Source: Mycobacterium europaeum
GTDB taxonomy: Bacteria > Actinomycetota > Actinomycetes > Mycobacteriales > Mycobacteriaceae
Assembly (NCBI RefSeq): GCF_002102155.1
Contig: NZ_LQOU01000013.1
Coordinates: 1-64,000, forward strand
Direction of reading: 5' to 3'
Length of the DNA stretch: 64,000 nt
Part shown: positions 19,487 through 28,054 of the stretch, in pieces
How the letters are laid out: every line of letters begins with the position of its first letter
How positions within the stretch are numbered: position 1 is the first letter of the stretch
Translations under genes and position numbers: made by a program
Notes under the pieces: model-generated
Databases searched by the model: none
What the model saw: only the letters and a program-made list of their open reading frames with translations
Told to the model about the DNA's origin: nothing

Positions 19487-20664
19487 CGCAGCGCGATCTC
19501 GGCGGGCGCCTGCGCGGGCCGCCTGCCGCCCTTGAGCCAGCGGTAGGAGCCGGGCTTGGCGGCCTCGCGCCGGATGCCCCACAGCGTGGCCTTGCAGATG
19601 GCCTCCTTGATGGACGCGGCTGTCCGCCCGCCCAGGGCCATGTTCACCGGTGTGTCGTCGGTGCGCGCCAGCTGCACCGTGCCGTAGGTGCGGCCCAGGC
19701 TGATGCACTGGCCGACGAACGCCTGGTTGAGCCGGGCCGGAGCGGTCCCGGTGAGGCGGCTGAGCACGGTGTCGGCGGCTTGGGCGCCCAGCGGTCCGGC
19801 GGCCTGGCAGCTCATCCGCAGGGGCTGGCCCGACGGTGCGGCCGCATCGCCGGCCGCGACGACGTAGGGGTTGTCGATGCTGGTCAGCGTCTCGTCGGTG
19901 AGCAGTCGGCCCAGCGCGTCGGTGCTCAGCCCGCTGCGCGCGGCCAGGTCCGGCACGGCGAATCCCGCCGTCCACACGGTCGCCGCGCTCGGCAGCACGG
20001 CTCCGTCGCCGAGCACCACCGCGTCCCACCGCACCTCGGCCACCGTCGCCGATTCCAGCACGTTGACGCCGAAACGGCGCAGGCGCTTGGCGACGGAACG
20101 CCGGCCGCGCCGGCTCAGCGACGGGCCGAGCGCGGCGCCGCACACCAGGGTCACCTGCCGGCCCCGTTCGGCCAGCTCGGCGGCCGTTTCGATGCCGGTC
20201 AGGCCGCCGCCGACGACGGTGACGGGCGCGGCCAGCGGCAGGTCGGCGAGCGCGTAGCGCAACCGCTGGGCGCTTTCCAGGTCGGCCGTGGAGTGCGCGA
20301 ACTCGGCGAACCCGGGCACCGCGGCCGGTGCGGCGCCGGTGCTGCCGACCGCGTAGATGAGGTAGTCGTAGCCGAGCTCGCGGCCCGAGGACAGCAGGAC
20401 GCGCCGGTCGGCCGTCTCGATGCGGTCCACGGTGTCGACGACCAACCGGATCCCGTCGCCGAGCAGGGTCGCGTAGTCGGCGGTCGCGGCGCCGGTGTCG
20501 GCGACCAACTGGTGCAGGCGTATCCGCTCCACGAAGAGGGGGCGGGGGTTCACCAGGGTGACCTCGACGTCGGGACGCTGCCGCAACCGGTTTGCGGCCA
20601 GGGTCCCGGCGTATCCGCCGCCGACCACGACGACATGAGTTTTCTGGGCGGCCACCTCGGTCAT
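19483..20664 (-). CDS. FAD/NAD(P)-dependent oxidoreductase (NDH-2/AIF-like)
   Basis: This 393-residue two-dinucleotide-fold flavoprotein has an FAD-binding start VVVVGGGYAGTLAANRLR, a second Rossmann motif VTVVGGGLTGIETAAELAERG, and YDYLIYAVGSTG and VVAAGDAA, which complete the pyridine nucleotide-disulfide oxidoreductase pattern. There is no redox CxxC pair, so an NADH:quinone or AIF-like activity is more likely than a disulfide reductase. It is the first gene of a two-gene operon with the ECF41 sigma factor. AGGAG lies before the ATG and an ECF41-type promoter lies about 37 bp upstream. Confidence 0.88.
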   Translation of the reverse strand: MTEVAAQKTHVVVVGGGYAGTLAANRLRQRPDVEVTLVNPRPLFVERIRLHQLVADTGAATADYATLLGDGIRLVVDTVDRIETADRRVLLSSGRELGYDYLIYAVGSTGAAPAAVPGFAEFAHSTADLESAQRLRYALADLPLAAPVTVVGGGLTGIETAAELAERGRQVTLVCGAALGPSLSRRGRRSVAKRLRRFGVNVLESATVAEVRWDAVVLGDGAVLPSAATVWTAGFAVPDLAARSGLSTDALGRLLTDETLTSIDNPYVVAAGDAAAPSGQPLRMSCQAAGPLGAQAADTVLSRLTGTAPARLNQAFVGQCISLGRTYGTVQLARTDDTPVNMALGGRTAASIKEAICKATLWGIRREAAKPGSYRWLKGGRRPAQAPAEIALR

Positions 20665-20700
20665 TGCTGTCTCCTGTTCTCACGGGTCTGATGCCCTTGA

Positions 20701-20727
20701 GACACCGCGGCCCGGTCGAGCGTGACA
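20701..20727 (-). promoter_or_regulatory. ECF41-type promoter of the FAD oxidoreductase/sigma operon
   Basis: Read on the minus strand, TGTCACG (20721-20727) is followed by 16 bases and then TGTC (20701-20704). The published ECF41 consensus is TGTCACA with a CGTC -10 element at 16-17 bp. The elements lie about 37 bp upstream of the ATG at 20664. This supports autoregulation of the operon by its own sigma factor. Confidence 0.6.
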
Positions 20728-20930
20728 GGCCCGCAAACATTGTGACGCGCCTCACGGGCGCCGCCAGCCGGGTCGGCCGCGCTGCGCCGGAGCGGGGAAG
20801 GGGCGGGTCGTGCGTGCTACGCTGCGCTACGCCAATTCGTGACCAGCCCCGCGTCGGATACACGCACCAGATAACCCAGGCAGTACGGGGCCACTTCAGT
20901 GTGCAACGGTGTGTGTTGGGAGAAGCAACC

Positions 20931-22595
20931 GTGAGGACGAGGAAAAGCGCGCTGGCCGCTGTCGTGTGCGCGGCGGTGGTGCTGAGCGGATGCGGTGGCA
21001 AGAGCGATCCCGGGCCACTGTCGGCGATGGTCAGCCCGGCCATCCCGCCGAGCGCTCAAGAGATCCCCAACCCGCTGCGCGGCCAATACGAGGAAGGCTT
21101 GAATCCGCTTTTCCCGCAAGGTAATTCCGCGCAGCAGCGGTACGCGGCCTGGCCCGCCTCCTACGACGCCAGCCTGCGGGTCTCGTGGCGCCAGTTGCAG
21201 CCCGTCGACCCGCGCACGCTGCCCCCCGACGCGCCCGACGACCGCAAGTTCGACTTCAGCGCGATCGACGACGCGCTGGCGAAGGTCGGCAGCCGGAACA
21301 TGCGGCTGATCCTCGGCGTGTACACCTACAAATCCTGTTGCAACGATTCGTATCCGAACGCCACCAACATCGCGATCCCGGACTGGATCCGCTCCGCCGC
21401 CACCACCTACCCCGCGACGTCGAACAGCTCCACACCCGGTGTCGTGCAGGTGGTCCCGAATTGGAATGACGCCGACTACCTCAACAACTTCACCCAGCTG
21501 CTCGCCGCGCTGGGCCGGCGCTACGACGGCGACGAGCGCCTCAGCGTGTTCGAGTTCTCCGGGTACGGCGACTCCGGCAGGACCAGCCTCACGTACCTGC
21601 GCGACGCGCTCGGCGCGCCCGGACCGGCGCCGGACGACAGCGTCTCGAAGTTGGGCTACTACAGCCAGTTTCGCGATCAAAGCATCACCAAGGCGTCCAT
21701 CGGGCAGCTGGTCGCGGCGAACGTCGCCGCGTTCGGCCATACGCAGTTGGTGGTGACCGGGGAGAATCCGGAGATCGTCCGCGAGTTGTTCGCCGACGAC
21801 GTGACGAAGAAACTCTCCGCACCGGTCGGCATCCGCGCGGACTGCCTTGGCGTGCAGGCCCCCCTGCCGGAATGGGCGGAGTCCGGCGACTCGCACTACG
21901 TGCGGTTCAACGACGCCGTCGTCAGCGCGATCAAGCAGCGGTTGGCCTCGGCGCTGGTGGTCAGCGAGTGGTGCCCGCTGCCGAACGGGACCGACCCGCG
22001 GTCGTACTACGAGAAGGCCCTGCACGACGTCGTCCGGTACCACGTCTCGATGACGTCGAGCGCCAACTTCCCCGACCGGGATGCGACGTCGGCGATGGAC
22101 CCCAAGCTGTATCTCCTGTGGGCCAAGGCGAACACCTCGGCCGGCTACCGGTACTCGGTGGAGGCCAAGCCGGGCTCGCAGTCGATCCAGGGCAAGGTGG
22201 CGGCCATCTCCGTCGTCTGGACCAACTACGGTTCGGCGGCCACCACCGAACGATGGGCACCCGGCTACAAGCTGGTCGACTTCTCCGGAGCTGTGGTCCG
22301 CACGATTCCGGCGACGGTCAACCTCAAGACCCTGGTCCACGACGACTCCAGCTCGTCGCGCGAGGAGGCGGTTCCCGAGTCGTCCACCGAGTCCGTGCAC
22401 GTCGACGTGACCGGCCTGGTGCCCGGGCACTACACGCTGCGCGCGTCGGTGGACTGGCAACAGCACAAGCCCGGCGCCTCCCACGTGGTGAACTACACGC
22501 CGATGGCGCTGGCCCGCGACGGGCGCGACGGTTCCGGCCTGTACCCGATCGCCACCCTCGACATCGCGAGCGACGCGGCGGCCGGCGGGCCGTAG
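20931..22595 (+). CDS. Lipoprotein, DUF4832-type glycosidase-like (copy A; Rv1006 position)
   Basis: This 554-residue protein has a lipoprotein signal (ALAAVVCAAVVLSGCGG), lipobox LSGC. The N-terminal part begins NPLRGQYE and contains VSWRQLQPVDPRT; the middle has FEFSGYGD and GYYSQFRDQS. These are typical of the DUF4874/DUF4832 glycoside-hydrolase-like families often found near exopolysaccharide genes. A beta-sandwich-like end follows (GHYTLRASVDWQQHKPGASH). The GTG at 20931 has GGGAGAA upstream. In M. tuberculosis the protein of similar size at this position is Rv1006. A paralogue at 24768 is about 70% identical by eye. I infer binding or cleavage of a polysaccharide outside the membrane. 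Confidence 0.75.
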   Translation: MRTRKSALAAVVCAAVVLSGCGGKSDPGPLSAMVSPAIPPSAQEIPNPLRGQYEEGLNPLFPQGNSAQQRYAAWPASYDASLRVSWRQLQPVDPRTLPPDAPDDRKFDFSAIDDALAKVGSRNMRLILGVYTYKSCCNDSYPNATNIAIPDWIRSAATTYPATSNSSTPGVVQVVPNWNDADYLNNFTQLLAALGRRYDGDERLSVFEFSGYGDSGRTSLTYLRDALGAPGPAPDDSVSKLGYYSQFRDQSITKASIGQLVAANVAAFGHTQLVVTGENPEIVRELFADDVTKKLSAPVGIRADCLGVQAPLPEWAESGDSHYVRFNDAVVSAIKQRLASALVVSEWCPLPNGTDPRSYYEKALHDVVRYHVSMTSSANFPDRDATSAMDPKLYLLWAKANTSAGYRYSVEAKPGSQSIQGKVAAISVVWTNYGSAATTERWAPGYKLVDFSGAVVRTIPATVNLKTLVHDDSSSSREEAVPESSTESVHVDVTGLVPGHYTLRASVDWQQHKPGASHVVNYTPMALARDGRDGSGLYPIATLDIASDAAAGGP

Positions 22596-22699
22596 CCCCC
22601 GATGACGGGCCGGTGACCGTCGCGACCGCCCGTTCGCGCCGCAGTTGGGCCCCGCCGGAAGTTGTTCGTTAGCCCGGTTGGGACGGGTGCCGCGTGGTA

Positions 22700-22718
22700 G
22701 GTTTTGCTGACCAAAACC
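22700..22718. promoter_or_regulatory. Inverted repeat upstream of the GGDEF-EAL gene
   Basis: GGTTTTG-CTGAC-CAAAACC, perfect 7-bp arms with a 5-bp centre, lies in the 299-bp gap between copy A of the lipoprotein and the GGDEF-EAL gene. It could be a repressor operator or the stem of an RNA hairpin. A weak -10-like TAGGTT overlaps its left side. Confidence 0.45.
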
Positions 22719-22782
22719 GATCGTGACCTGCCCCGGTCCGAATCCATCCGACAGCCACACCCGCGAATCGAAGGGGTCCGTC

Positions 22783-22800
22783 GGCGCGCATGGGCGCGCC
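22783..22800 (+). promoter_or_regulatory. GC-rich hairpin in the leader of the GGDEF-EAL gene
   Basis: GGCGCGC-ATGG-GCGCGCC is a perfect 7-bp stem with a 4-base loop about 95 bp before the GTG start. It has no U-tract. I see no known riboswitch fold in this leader. Confidence 0.35.
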
Positions 22801-22894
22801 TCCGGCGGGGTTCGTCATCACGACCGTCCCCCGATCGGGCAACCGTCACCACGGTCGCCGCCCGGTGGGATGTATGCCCGTATCGGAGGAGACC

Positions 22895-24757
22895 GTGTCA
22901 CGCAGCCTGGACCTGGTCGTCACCTCCGTCGCCACCCAGTTGATGGAGGCCACGGCCGCGACGGCCATCCTGGTGAGCGAGAAGATCCTCGCGCAACTCG
23001 TCCAACAGTTCGACGTGGACGCCAGCTTCCTGCAGCACCTCGACCCGCACACCCGGACCCCCGCGCTGGTGGCCGAGTGGCCGCCCCGCTCGGACGCCGC
23101 GGACCCGGATCCGACGGGCTTCGCTCAGCTGGACCTCGCCGAGTCGGTCCTCGCCCAGTGCGGGCACGGGCACAAACCGGTGGTGATCCGCCCCGCGCAG
23201 TCCAAACGCTATGTCCGGCGCCGGCTCGGCGGGGCGAAAGCGGCCGCCTCCCCCTCCGTGGCGGCCGCACCGCTGGTCTCGGGCGAGACAACCATCGGCT
23301 TGCTCGGCTTCGTGAAGTTCGGTGCCCGCAAGTGGGAGCAGGAAGAGATCAACACGCTCGAGGCGGTCGCGGCGCTGTTCGCACAGCTGCAGGCCCGCAT
23401 CGCGGCGGAAGAAAAGCTGCGTTATCTCGCCGAGCACGACGATCTGACCGGCCTCTACAACCGTCGCGCGCTGGTCGCGCACCTGTCCGGACGGCTGGCC
23501 ACGGGATGCCCCGGGCCCGTCGCGGTGATGTACCTCGACCTCGACCGGCTCAAGCCGATCAACGACTACCTCGGCCACACCGCAGGTGACTGGTTCATCC
23601 GCATCTTCGCGCAACGCATCCGGATCTGCGCCCCCAACAGCACGATCGCCCGGTTGGGCGGTGACGAGTTCGTCGTCGTCCCCGACCAGCCGATGTCGCC
23701 GGAGGCCGCGGAGTCGTTCGCCCGGCGCCTCTCGGGGATGCTGTGCGAGCGGCTGGCCATCGGCGGCCACGTGATCAGCCGCACGGTCAGCATCGGCCTG
23801 GCGGTCGGCGAGCCGGGAAAAGACAACTGCACCGACCTGCTCCGCCGCGCCGACGAGGCGGTGCTGACGGCCAAACGCGGCGGCGGCAACCAGATCGCGG
23901 TGTCCACCGACGACATGTCGCTCAAACGCGCGTTCCGCAACGACATCGAGCTGCACCTGCAAGGCGACATCGGCAGCGAGGCGTTGCTCCTGCACTACCT
24001 GCCCGAGGTCGACCTGTCGACGGGCGCCATCGTGGGCGCGGAGGCGCTGGTGCGCTGGCGGCACCCGATCTGGGGTCTGCTGCTGCCCGACTCCTTCATC
24101 GGCATCGCCGAGTCGACCAACCTGGCGGCGGAGTTGGGCCGCTGGGTGATGCGCACCGCGTGCGCCGAGTTCAGCAGCTGGCGGGCCAAGGGCGTCGGCC
24201 AAGGGGCGGTCATGCGCATCAACGTGTCACCTCTCCAGCTCATCACCCGGGGTTTCGTGCGCGACGTCGCCGACACCATCGACGAGTTCGGGCTCGACGC
24301 CGGCTCGGTGTGCCTGGAGATCACCGAGCGCGCCGTTGTGCACGACATCGACACCACTCGAAAGACGTTGGCGGAGCTCAAGGAAGTGGGTGTCCAGCTG
24401 GCCATCGACGACTTCGGCACCGGCTACGCGGTGTTGTCGCACCTGAAGTCCCTGCCGGTCGACATGCTCAAGATCGACACCGGGTTCGTGCGCGACCTGG
24501 GTAACAACGCCGGCGACCTGGCGATCGTTCGCGCCATCATCGGCCTGGCCGAGGCCTTCGGTCTGGAAGTCGTTGCCGAGGGTGTGGAAACACCTTTGGC
24601 GGCAACGACTTTGATTCAGCACGGGTGCCGCCGGGCGCAGGGTTTCCTGTTGTCGCGTCCGGTTCCCGGCGATGCGATGGAAGCCCTATTCGCCGCGCGC
24701 TGGCTGTCGATGCCTTTTTTGGCCGACCGCAAGGCGTTGCCGACGGGCGGCATCTAG
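22895..24757 (+). CDS. GAF-GGDEF-EAL cyclic-di-GMP synthase/phosphodiesterase (Rv1354c-like)
   Basis: This 620-residue cytosolic protein has an N-terminal GAF-like sensor (about 20-170), a GGDEF domain with intact LGGDEF at residues 254-259, and an EAL domain with EAL at 383-385. EAL catalytic elements are all visible: NVSPLQL, LEITERAV, DDFGTGYA, LKIDTGF, EGVET and QGFLLSRP. Both activities are therefore plausible. It resembles Rv1354c in domain order, length and sequence. The GTG at 22895 follows a strong GGAGGA with a 4-base spacer; an upstream ATG at 22874 lacks one. It is flanked by two paralogous lipoprotein genes and followed by exopolysaccharide genes, which suggests c-di-GMP control of the polysaccharide. 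Confidence 0.9.
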   Translation: MSRSLDLVVTSVATQLMEATAATAILVSEKILAQLVQQFDVDASFLQHLDPHTRTPALVAEWPPRSDAADPDPTGFAQLDLAESVLAQCGHGHKPVVIRPAQSKRYVRRRLGGAKAAASPSVAAAPLVSGETTIGLLGFVKFGARKWEQEEINTLEAVAALFAQLQARIAAEEKLRYLAEHDDLTGLYNRRALVAHLSGRLATGCPGPVAVMYLDLDRLKPINDYLGHTAGDWFIRIFAQRIRICAPNSTIARLGGDEFVVVPDQPMSPEAAESFARRLSGMLCERLAIGGHVISRTVSIGLAVGEPGKDNCTDLLRRADEAVLTAKRGGGNQIAVSTDDMSLKRAFRNDIELHLQGDIGSEALLLHYLPEVDLSTGAIVGAEALVRWRHPIWGLLLPDSFIGIAESTNLAAELGRWVMRTACAEFSSWRAKGVGQGAVMRINVSPLQLITRGFVRDVADTIDEFGLDAGSVCLEITERAVVHDIDTTRKTLAELKEVGVQLAIDDFGTGYAVLSHLKSLPVDMLKIDTGFVRDLGNNAGDLAIVRAIIGLAEAFGLEVVAEGVETPLAATTLIQHGCRRAQGFLLSRPVPGDAMEALFAARWLSMPFLADRKALPTGGI

Positions 24758-24767
24758 CATCGCACCG

Positions 24768-26444
24768 ATGGTCGCAACATGGAGAACGGGCGCGGCGCTG
24801 CTCGTCGCGTGCGCGGTGACGCTGTTGAGCGGATGCGGCGGCCACAGCGAGCCCAATCCGTTGTCCCCGGTGGCCAGTCCCGCCATACCGCTGGGCGTGC
24901 AGGAGGTGGCCAATCCCCTGCGGGGCCAATACGAAGACCTCCTGATGCCGCTGTTCCCGCAGGGCAATCCCGCGCAGCGACGCTATCCGCCGTGGCCCGC
25001 GTCCTACGACGCCAGCCTGCGGGTTTCGTGGCGGCAGCTGCAGCCCACCGATCCGAACACCCTGCCCCCCGACGCTCCCGACGAGCGCAAGTTCGACTTC
25101 AGCGTGATCGACGACGCGCTGGCGAAGCTGGCCGCACGCAACATGCGGCTCACCCTTCGCGTGTTCGCCTACAGCTCCTGCTGCGACGTCACCTACGCGA
25201 ACAACACCAACATCGCCATCCCCGATTGGATGCGCCCCGCATCCACCACCTACACCGGGCCGCAACGATACTGGTGGACCCCCGGGGTGGCGCAGGTGGT
25301 GCCGAACTGGAACGACCCCGGCTACCTGAACGCCTTCGGACAGCTGCTTGCCGCGCTCGGCCGCCGTTACGACGGCGACGAGCGGCTCAGCGTTTTCGAG
25401 TTCTCCGGCTACGGGGACTTCAGTGAGAACCACATCGCCTATCTGCGTGACACGCTGGGCGCACCGGGCCCCTCACCCGAGCAGAGCATCGCAAAGCTGG
25501 GTTACTACAGCCAGTTTCGCGATCAGAGCATCACCAAGGCGGCCATCGGCCAGCTCGTCGCGGCGAACGTGAGCGCCTTTCCCCACACCCGGTTGGTGAC
25601 CACCGCGCTGAACCCGGAAATCGTGCGTGAGCTGCTCGCCGACGATGTCACCAAGAAGGTGTCGGCGCCAGTCGGCATCCGCTCGGATTGCCTCGGTGTA
25701 TACGCGCCGTTGCCCGTTTGGGCAGAATCCGACGGCTCGTACTACGTGCACACCAAGGACCCACTTGTCGACCGGCTGAAGGACCGGCTGGCGTCGGCCC
25801 CGGTGATCAGCGAGTGGTGCCAGTTGCCCGACGGCACCACTGCGCGCTCCTACTACGAAAAGGGCCTGCGCGACGTCGTGAAGTACCACGTGTCGATGAC
25901 GTCGAGTTTCAACTTCCCGGCCGTGGATTCTGCCACCCCGATGGACCCGGCCCTGTACCTGTTGTGGGCGCGAGCCAACGTCTCGGCCGGTTATCGGTAC
26001 TCGGTGGAGGCGCGACCGGGATCGGAATCGTTTCGCGATCGCGCCGTGACGATATCGGTGGTGTGGACCAACTACGGCTCGGCCGCCGCGGTCGAGAAAT
26101 GGGTGCCCAGCTACCGACTCGTCGATTTCTCCGGCGCGGTGGTCCGCACGCTGCCGACCGCCGTGGCGCTGAGCAAGCTGGTCCCGTCCGGGGAGGGCGC
26201 CGGCGATCACCCCGCCCCGGCGTCGTTCACCGAATCGGTGACCGTCGACCTGGCCGGGTTGGCGCCAGGGCACTACACGCTGCGCGCTTCCGTGGATTGG
26301 CAGCAACACAAGCCGGACGCGTCGCACGTGGTGAACTATCCGCCCATGCGGCTGGCGCGCTCCGGACGCGACGAATCCGGGGGGTATCCGCTGGCAACCC
26401 TGGACATACCACGCGACGCCCTGACTCCTGCCCCGCCCCGATGA
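24768..26444 (+). CDS. Lipoprotein, DUF4832-type glycosidase-like (copy B)
   Basis: This 558-residue paralogue of the lipoprotein at 20931 is collinear over its whole length, with shared runs such as GRRYDGDERLSVFEFSGYGD and GYYSQFRDQSITKA. The signal peptide ends in the lipobox LLSGC. It differs most in the stretch after AIPDW, where aromatic residues (RYWWTPG) replace a Ser/Asn-rich segment, which could alter ligand choice. The ATG at 24768 is 10 bp after the GGDEF-EAL stop, so the two are probably one transcript. A tandem duplication around the c-di-GMP gene is the simplest origin. Confidence 0.75.
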   Translation: MVATWRTGAALLVACAVTLLSGCGGHSEPNPLSPVASPAIPLGVQEVANPLRGQYEDLLMPLFPQGNPAQRRYPPWPASYDASLRVSWRQLQPTDPNTLPPDAPDERKFDFSVIDDALAKLAARNMRLTLRVFAYSSCCDVTYANNTNIAIPDWMRPASTTYTGPQRYWWTPGVAQVVPNWNDPGYLNAFGQLLAALGRRYDGDERLSVFEFSGYGDFSENHIAYLRDTLGAPGPSPEQSIAKLGYYSQFRDQSITKAAIGQLVAANVSAFPHTRLVTTALNPEIVRELLADDVTKKVSAPVGIRSDCLGVYAPLPVWAESDGSYYVHTKDPLVDRLKDRLASAPVISEWCQLPDGTTARSYYEKGLRDVVKYHVSMTSSFNFPAVDSATPMDPALYLLWARANVSAGYRYSVEARPGSESFRDRAVTISVVWTNYGSAAAVEKWVPSYRLVDFSGAVVRTLPTAVALSKLVPSGEGAGDHPAPASFTESVTVDLAGLAPGHYTLRASVDWQQHKPDASHVVNYPPMRLARSGRDESGGYPLATLDIPRDALTPAPPR

Positions 26445-26596
26445 TCATGGTCGCCAGCAAACGTATCGACAACGCGTTGCAATCGGGACAACGCCGCGTG
26501 GCCATCCTGCATAATGTGCACTGGGCTTTGCGCGGCGAGTGTAAAGCAAATCAATTCGGCGCTATTCGCGTGGCGTCGGCCCAGAAAGGTTAGTGG

Positions 26597-28054
26597 ATGG
26601 ATTTCCGCACCTTTGTCCGCACTCTCGTCACCCACTGGAAGCTCGCCTTGGGGGCGTTACTGGCGTGCACGATCGGAGCCGCGGCCGTTACGGCGTTGCA
26701 GACGAAGCATTACCAGTCGACGGCCACTATCCTCATTTCCTTTCCGGGCGCCACCGACCTCACCGAGTTGTACAACGGCACGCTGACCGCGCAGGAACGG
26801 TTGTCGTCCTATGCGCAGATCGCCGGCGGACGGACGGTGGCCGAGCGTGCGATCAATCAGCTTCAGGCCCCGATGAGCGCCGACGCCCTGGTGAGCCAGA
26901 CCCAGGTGAAATACACCGCCAAATCCATGCTTTTCACGATCACCGTCAAGGACACCGACCCCAACCGTGCCGCGGCGCTCGCGGGAGCGATGGCCGACCA
27001 GTTCGCCGCGCTGGTGCCGACTCTCGGTGCGACCACGGGCCCCAACGGCCGGACCGTGCCCGCGCTCCCCGGCTCGCGGCCCGACGTCGGCGAGCCGAAT
27101 CCGCCTACCACACCACCGTCGGAAACCCCGGGCCAACCGGTGGTCAAACCCATGCCGTTGGCCAGGGCGAGGGTGGTGGAGGCGCCCCGGGTGCCCGATC
27201 ACCCGGTGACGCCGGTGCCCGTGCGCAACATGGCGATGGGGTTCATCGCCGGGATACTGCTGGCCATCGCGGTGGCGGTGGCCCGCGAGGCCAACGACCG
27301 CACCGTGCGTTCTCGGGCGAAGCTGGAACAGCTTTCGGGACTGCCCACCTTGGCCGAGCTCCCCGGCAGGCGCGGAAACACCCCGCGGTTCGGTGTGGAC
27401 TCCGCCCTCGACGACGCCGTGCGGGGGCTGCGCGCCCGGCTGCTCAGGGCGGTGGGGCCGCAGGCCCGCCGGATCCTGGTCACGGCGCCGTTCGGTGGGG
27501 AGGGAACCACGACCACGGCGCTGAACCTGTCGCTGGCACTGGCCGAGATCGACGAAGACGTCTTGCTCGTCGAGGGCGATACGCGCCGGCGTGTGATCGC
27601 CGGTCTGCTGCGGGTCGAATCGGGAGAGGGGCTGGCGAACGCGCTGGCCAATCCCGACAGCGCCGCTGAGGTGGTGAAGCCGACGCCGATTCCCAAGCTG
27701 TTCACCCTCGCGTCGCGCTCCGCCCGCCGCGAAACCCCGCCCTGCAGCGCGTTTCTGCCCGAGGTGATCGACCGCGTGCTGCTGGATCTGTCGTCACGTT
27801 TCGACCGGGTCGTGGTCGACGGCCCGCCGGTGCTGGCGACGCCGGACAGCGGACTGCTCGCCGGCGCCGTCTCGGCCACCGTGCTGGTGGTGCGGGCACG
27901 CCGGACCACCGCCGACGAACTCACCGACGCGCTGACCGCTCTGCGCGCGGCCGGCGCGGAGGTGGTCGGCACCGTGCTGACCGATGCCCGGCCGGCCCTG
28001 CACATCAGGGCCGCGGCCAAGACCTACCGGGCGAAGGTCAGCGGGCCGGCGTGA
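26597..28054 (+). CDS. Wzc-like chain-length determinant/BY-kinase-like protein
   Basis: This 485-residue protein has an N-terminal Wzz-type domain with a first membrane helix (LALGALLACTIGAAAVTAL) and a Pro-rich periplasmic loop. A second helix (MGFIAGILLAIAVAVA) and a cytoplasmic CpsD-like ATPase domain follow. Walker A' reads LLVEGDTRR and Walker B VVVDGPPVL. The P-loop reads APFGGEGTTTTALNL: the expected lysine is Thr304, and the usual C-terminal tyrosine cluster is absent. It probably sets polymer length or organises export without normal kinase activity. AGAAAGG precedes the ATG. It heads an operon with stop/start overlaps to the Wzy-like and GT4 genes. Confidence 0.82.
   Translation: MDFRTFVRTLVTHWKLALGALLACTIGAAAVTALQTKHYQSTATILISFPGATDLTELYNGTLTAQERLSSYAQIAGGRTVAERAINQLQAPMSADALVSQTQVKYTAKSMLFTITVKDTDPNRAAALAGAMADQFAALVPTLGATTGPNGRTVPALPGSRPDVGEPNPPTTPPSETPGQPVVKPMPLARARVVEAPRVPDHPVTPVPVRNMAMGFIAGILLAIAVAVAREANDRTVRSRAKLEQLSGLPTLAELPGRRGNTPRFGVDSALDDAVRGLRARLLRAVGPQARRILVTAPFGGEGTTTTALNLSLALAEIDEDVLLVEGDTRRRVIAGLLRVESGEGLANALANPDSAAEVVKPTPIPKLFTLASRSARRETPPCSAFLPEVIDRVLLDLSSRFDRVVVDGPPVLATPDSGLLAGAVSATVLVVRARRTTADELTDALTALRAAGAEVVGTVLTDARPALHIRAAAKTYRAKVSGPA

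Noticed and set aside
22596..22894. c-di-GMP riboswitch upstream of the GGDEF-EAL gene
   Set aside because: I looked for a GEMM-like core and saw only simple hairpins; no conserved riboswitch motif is recognisable.
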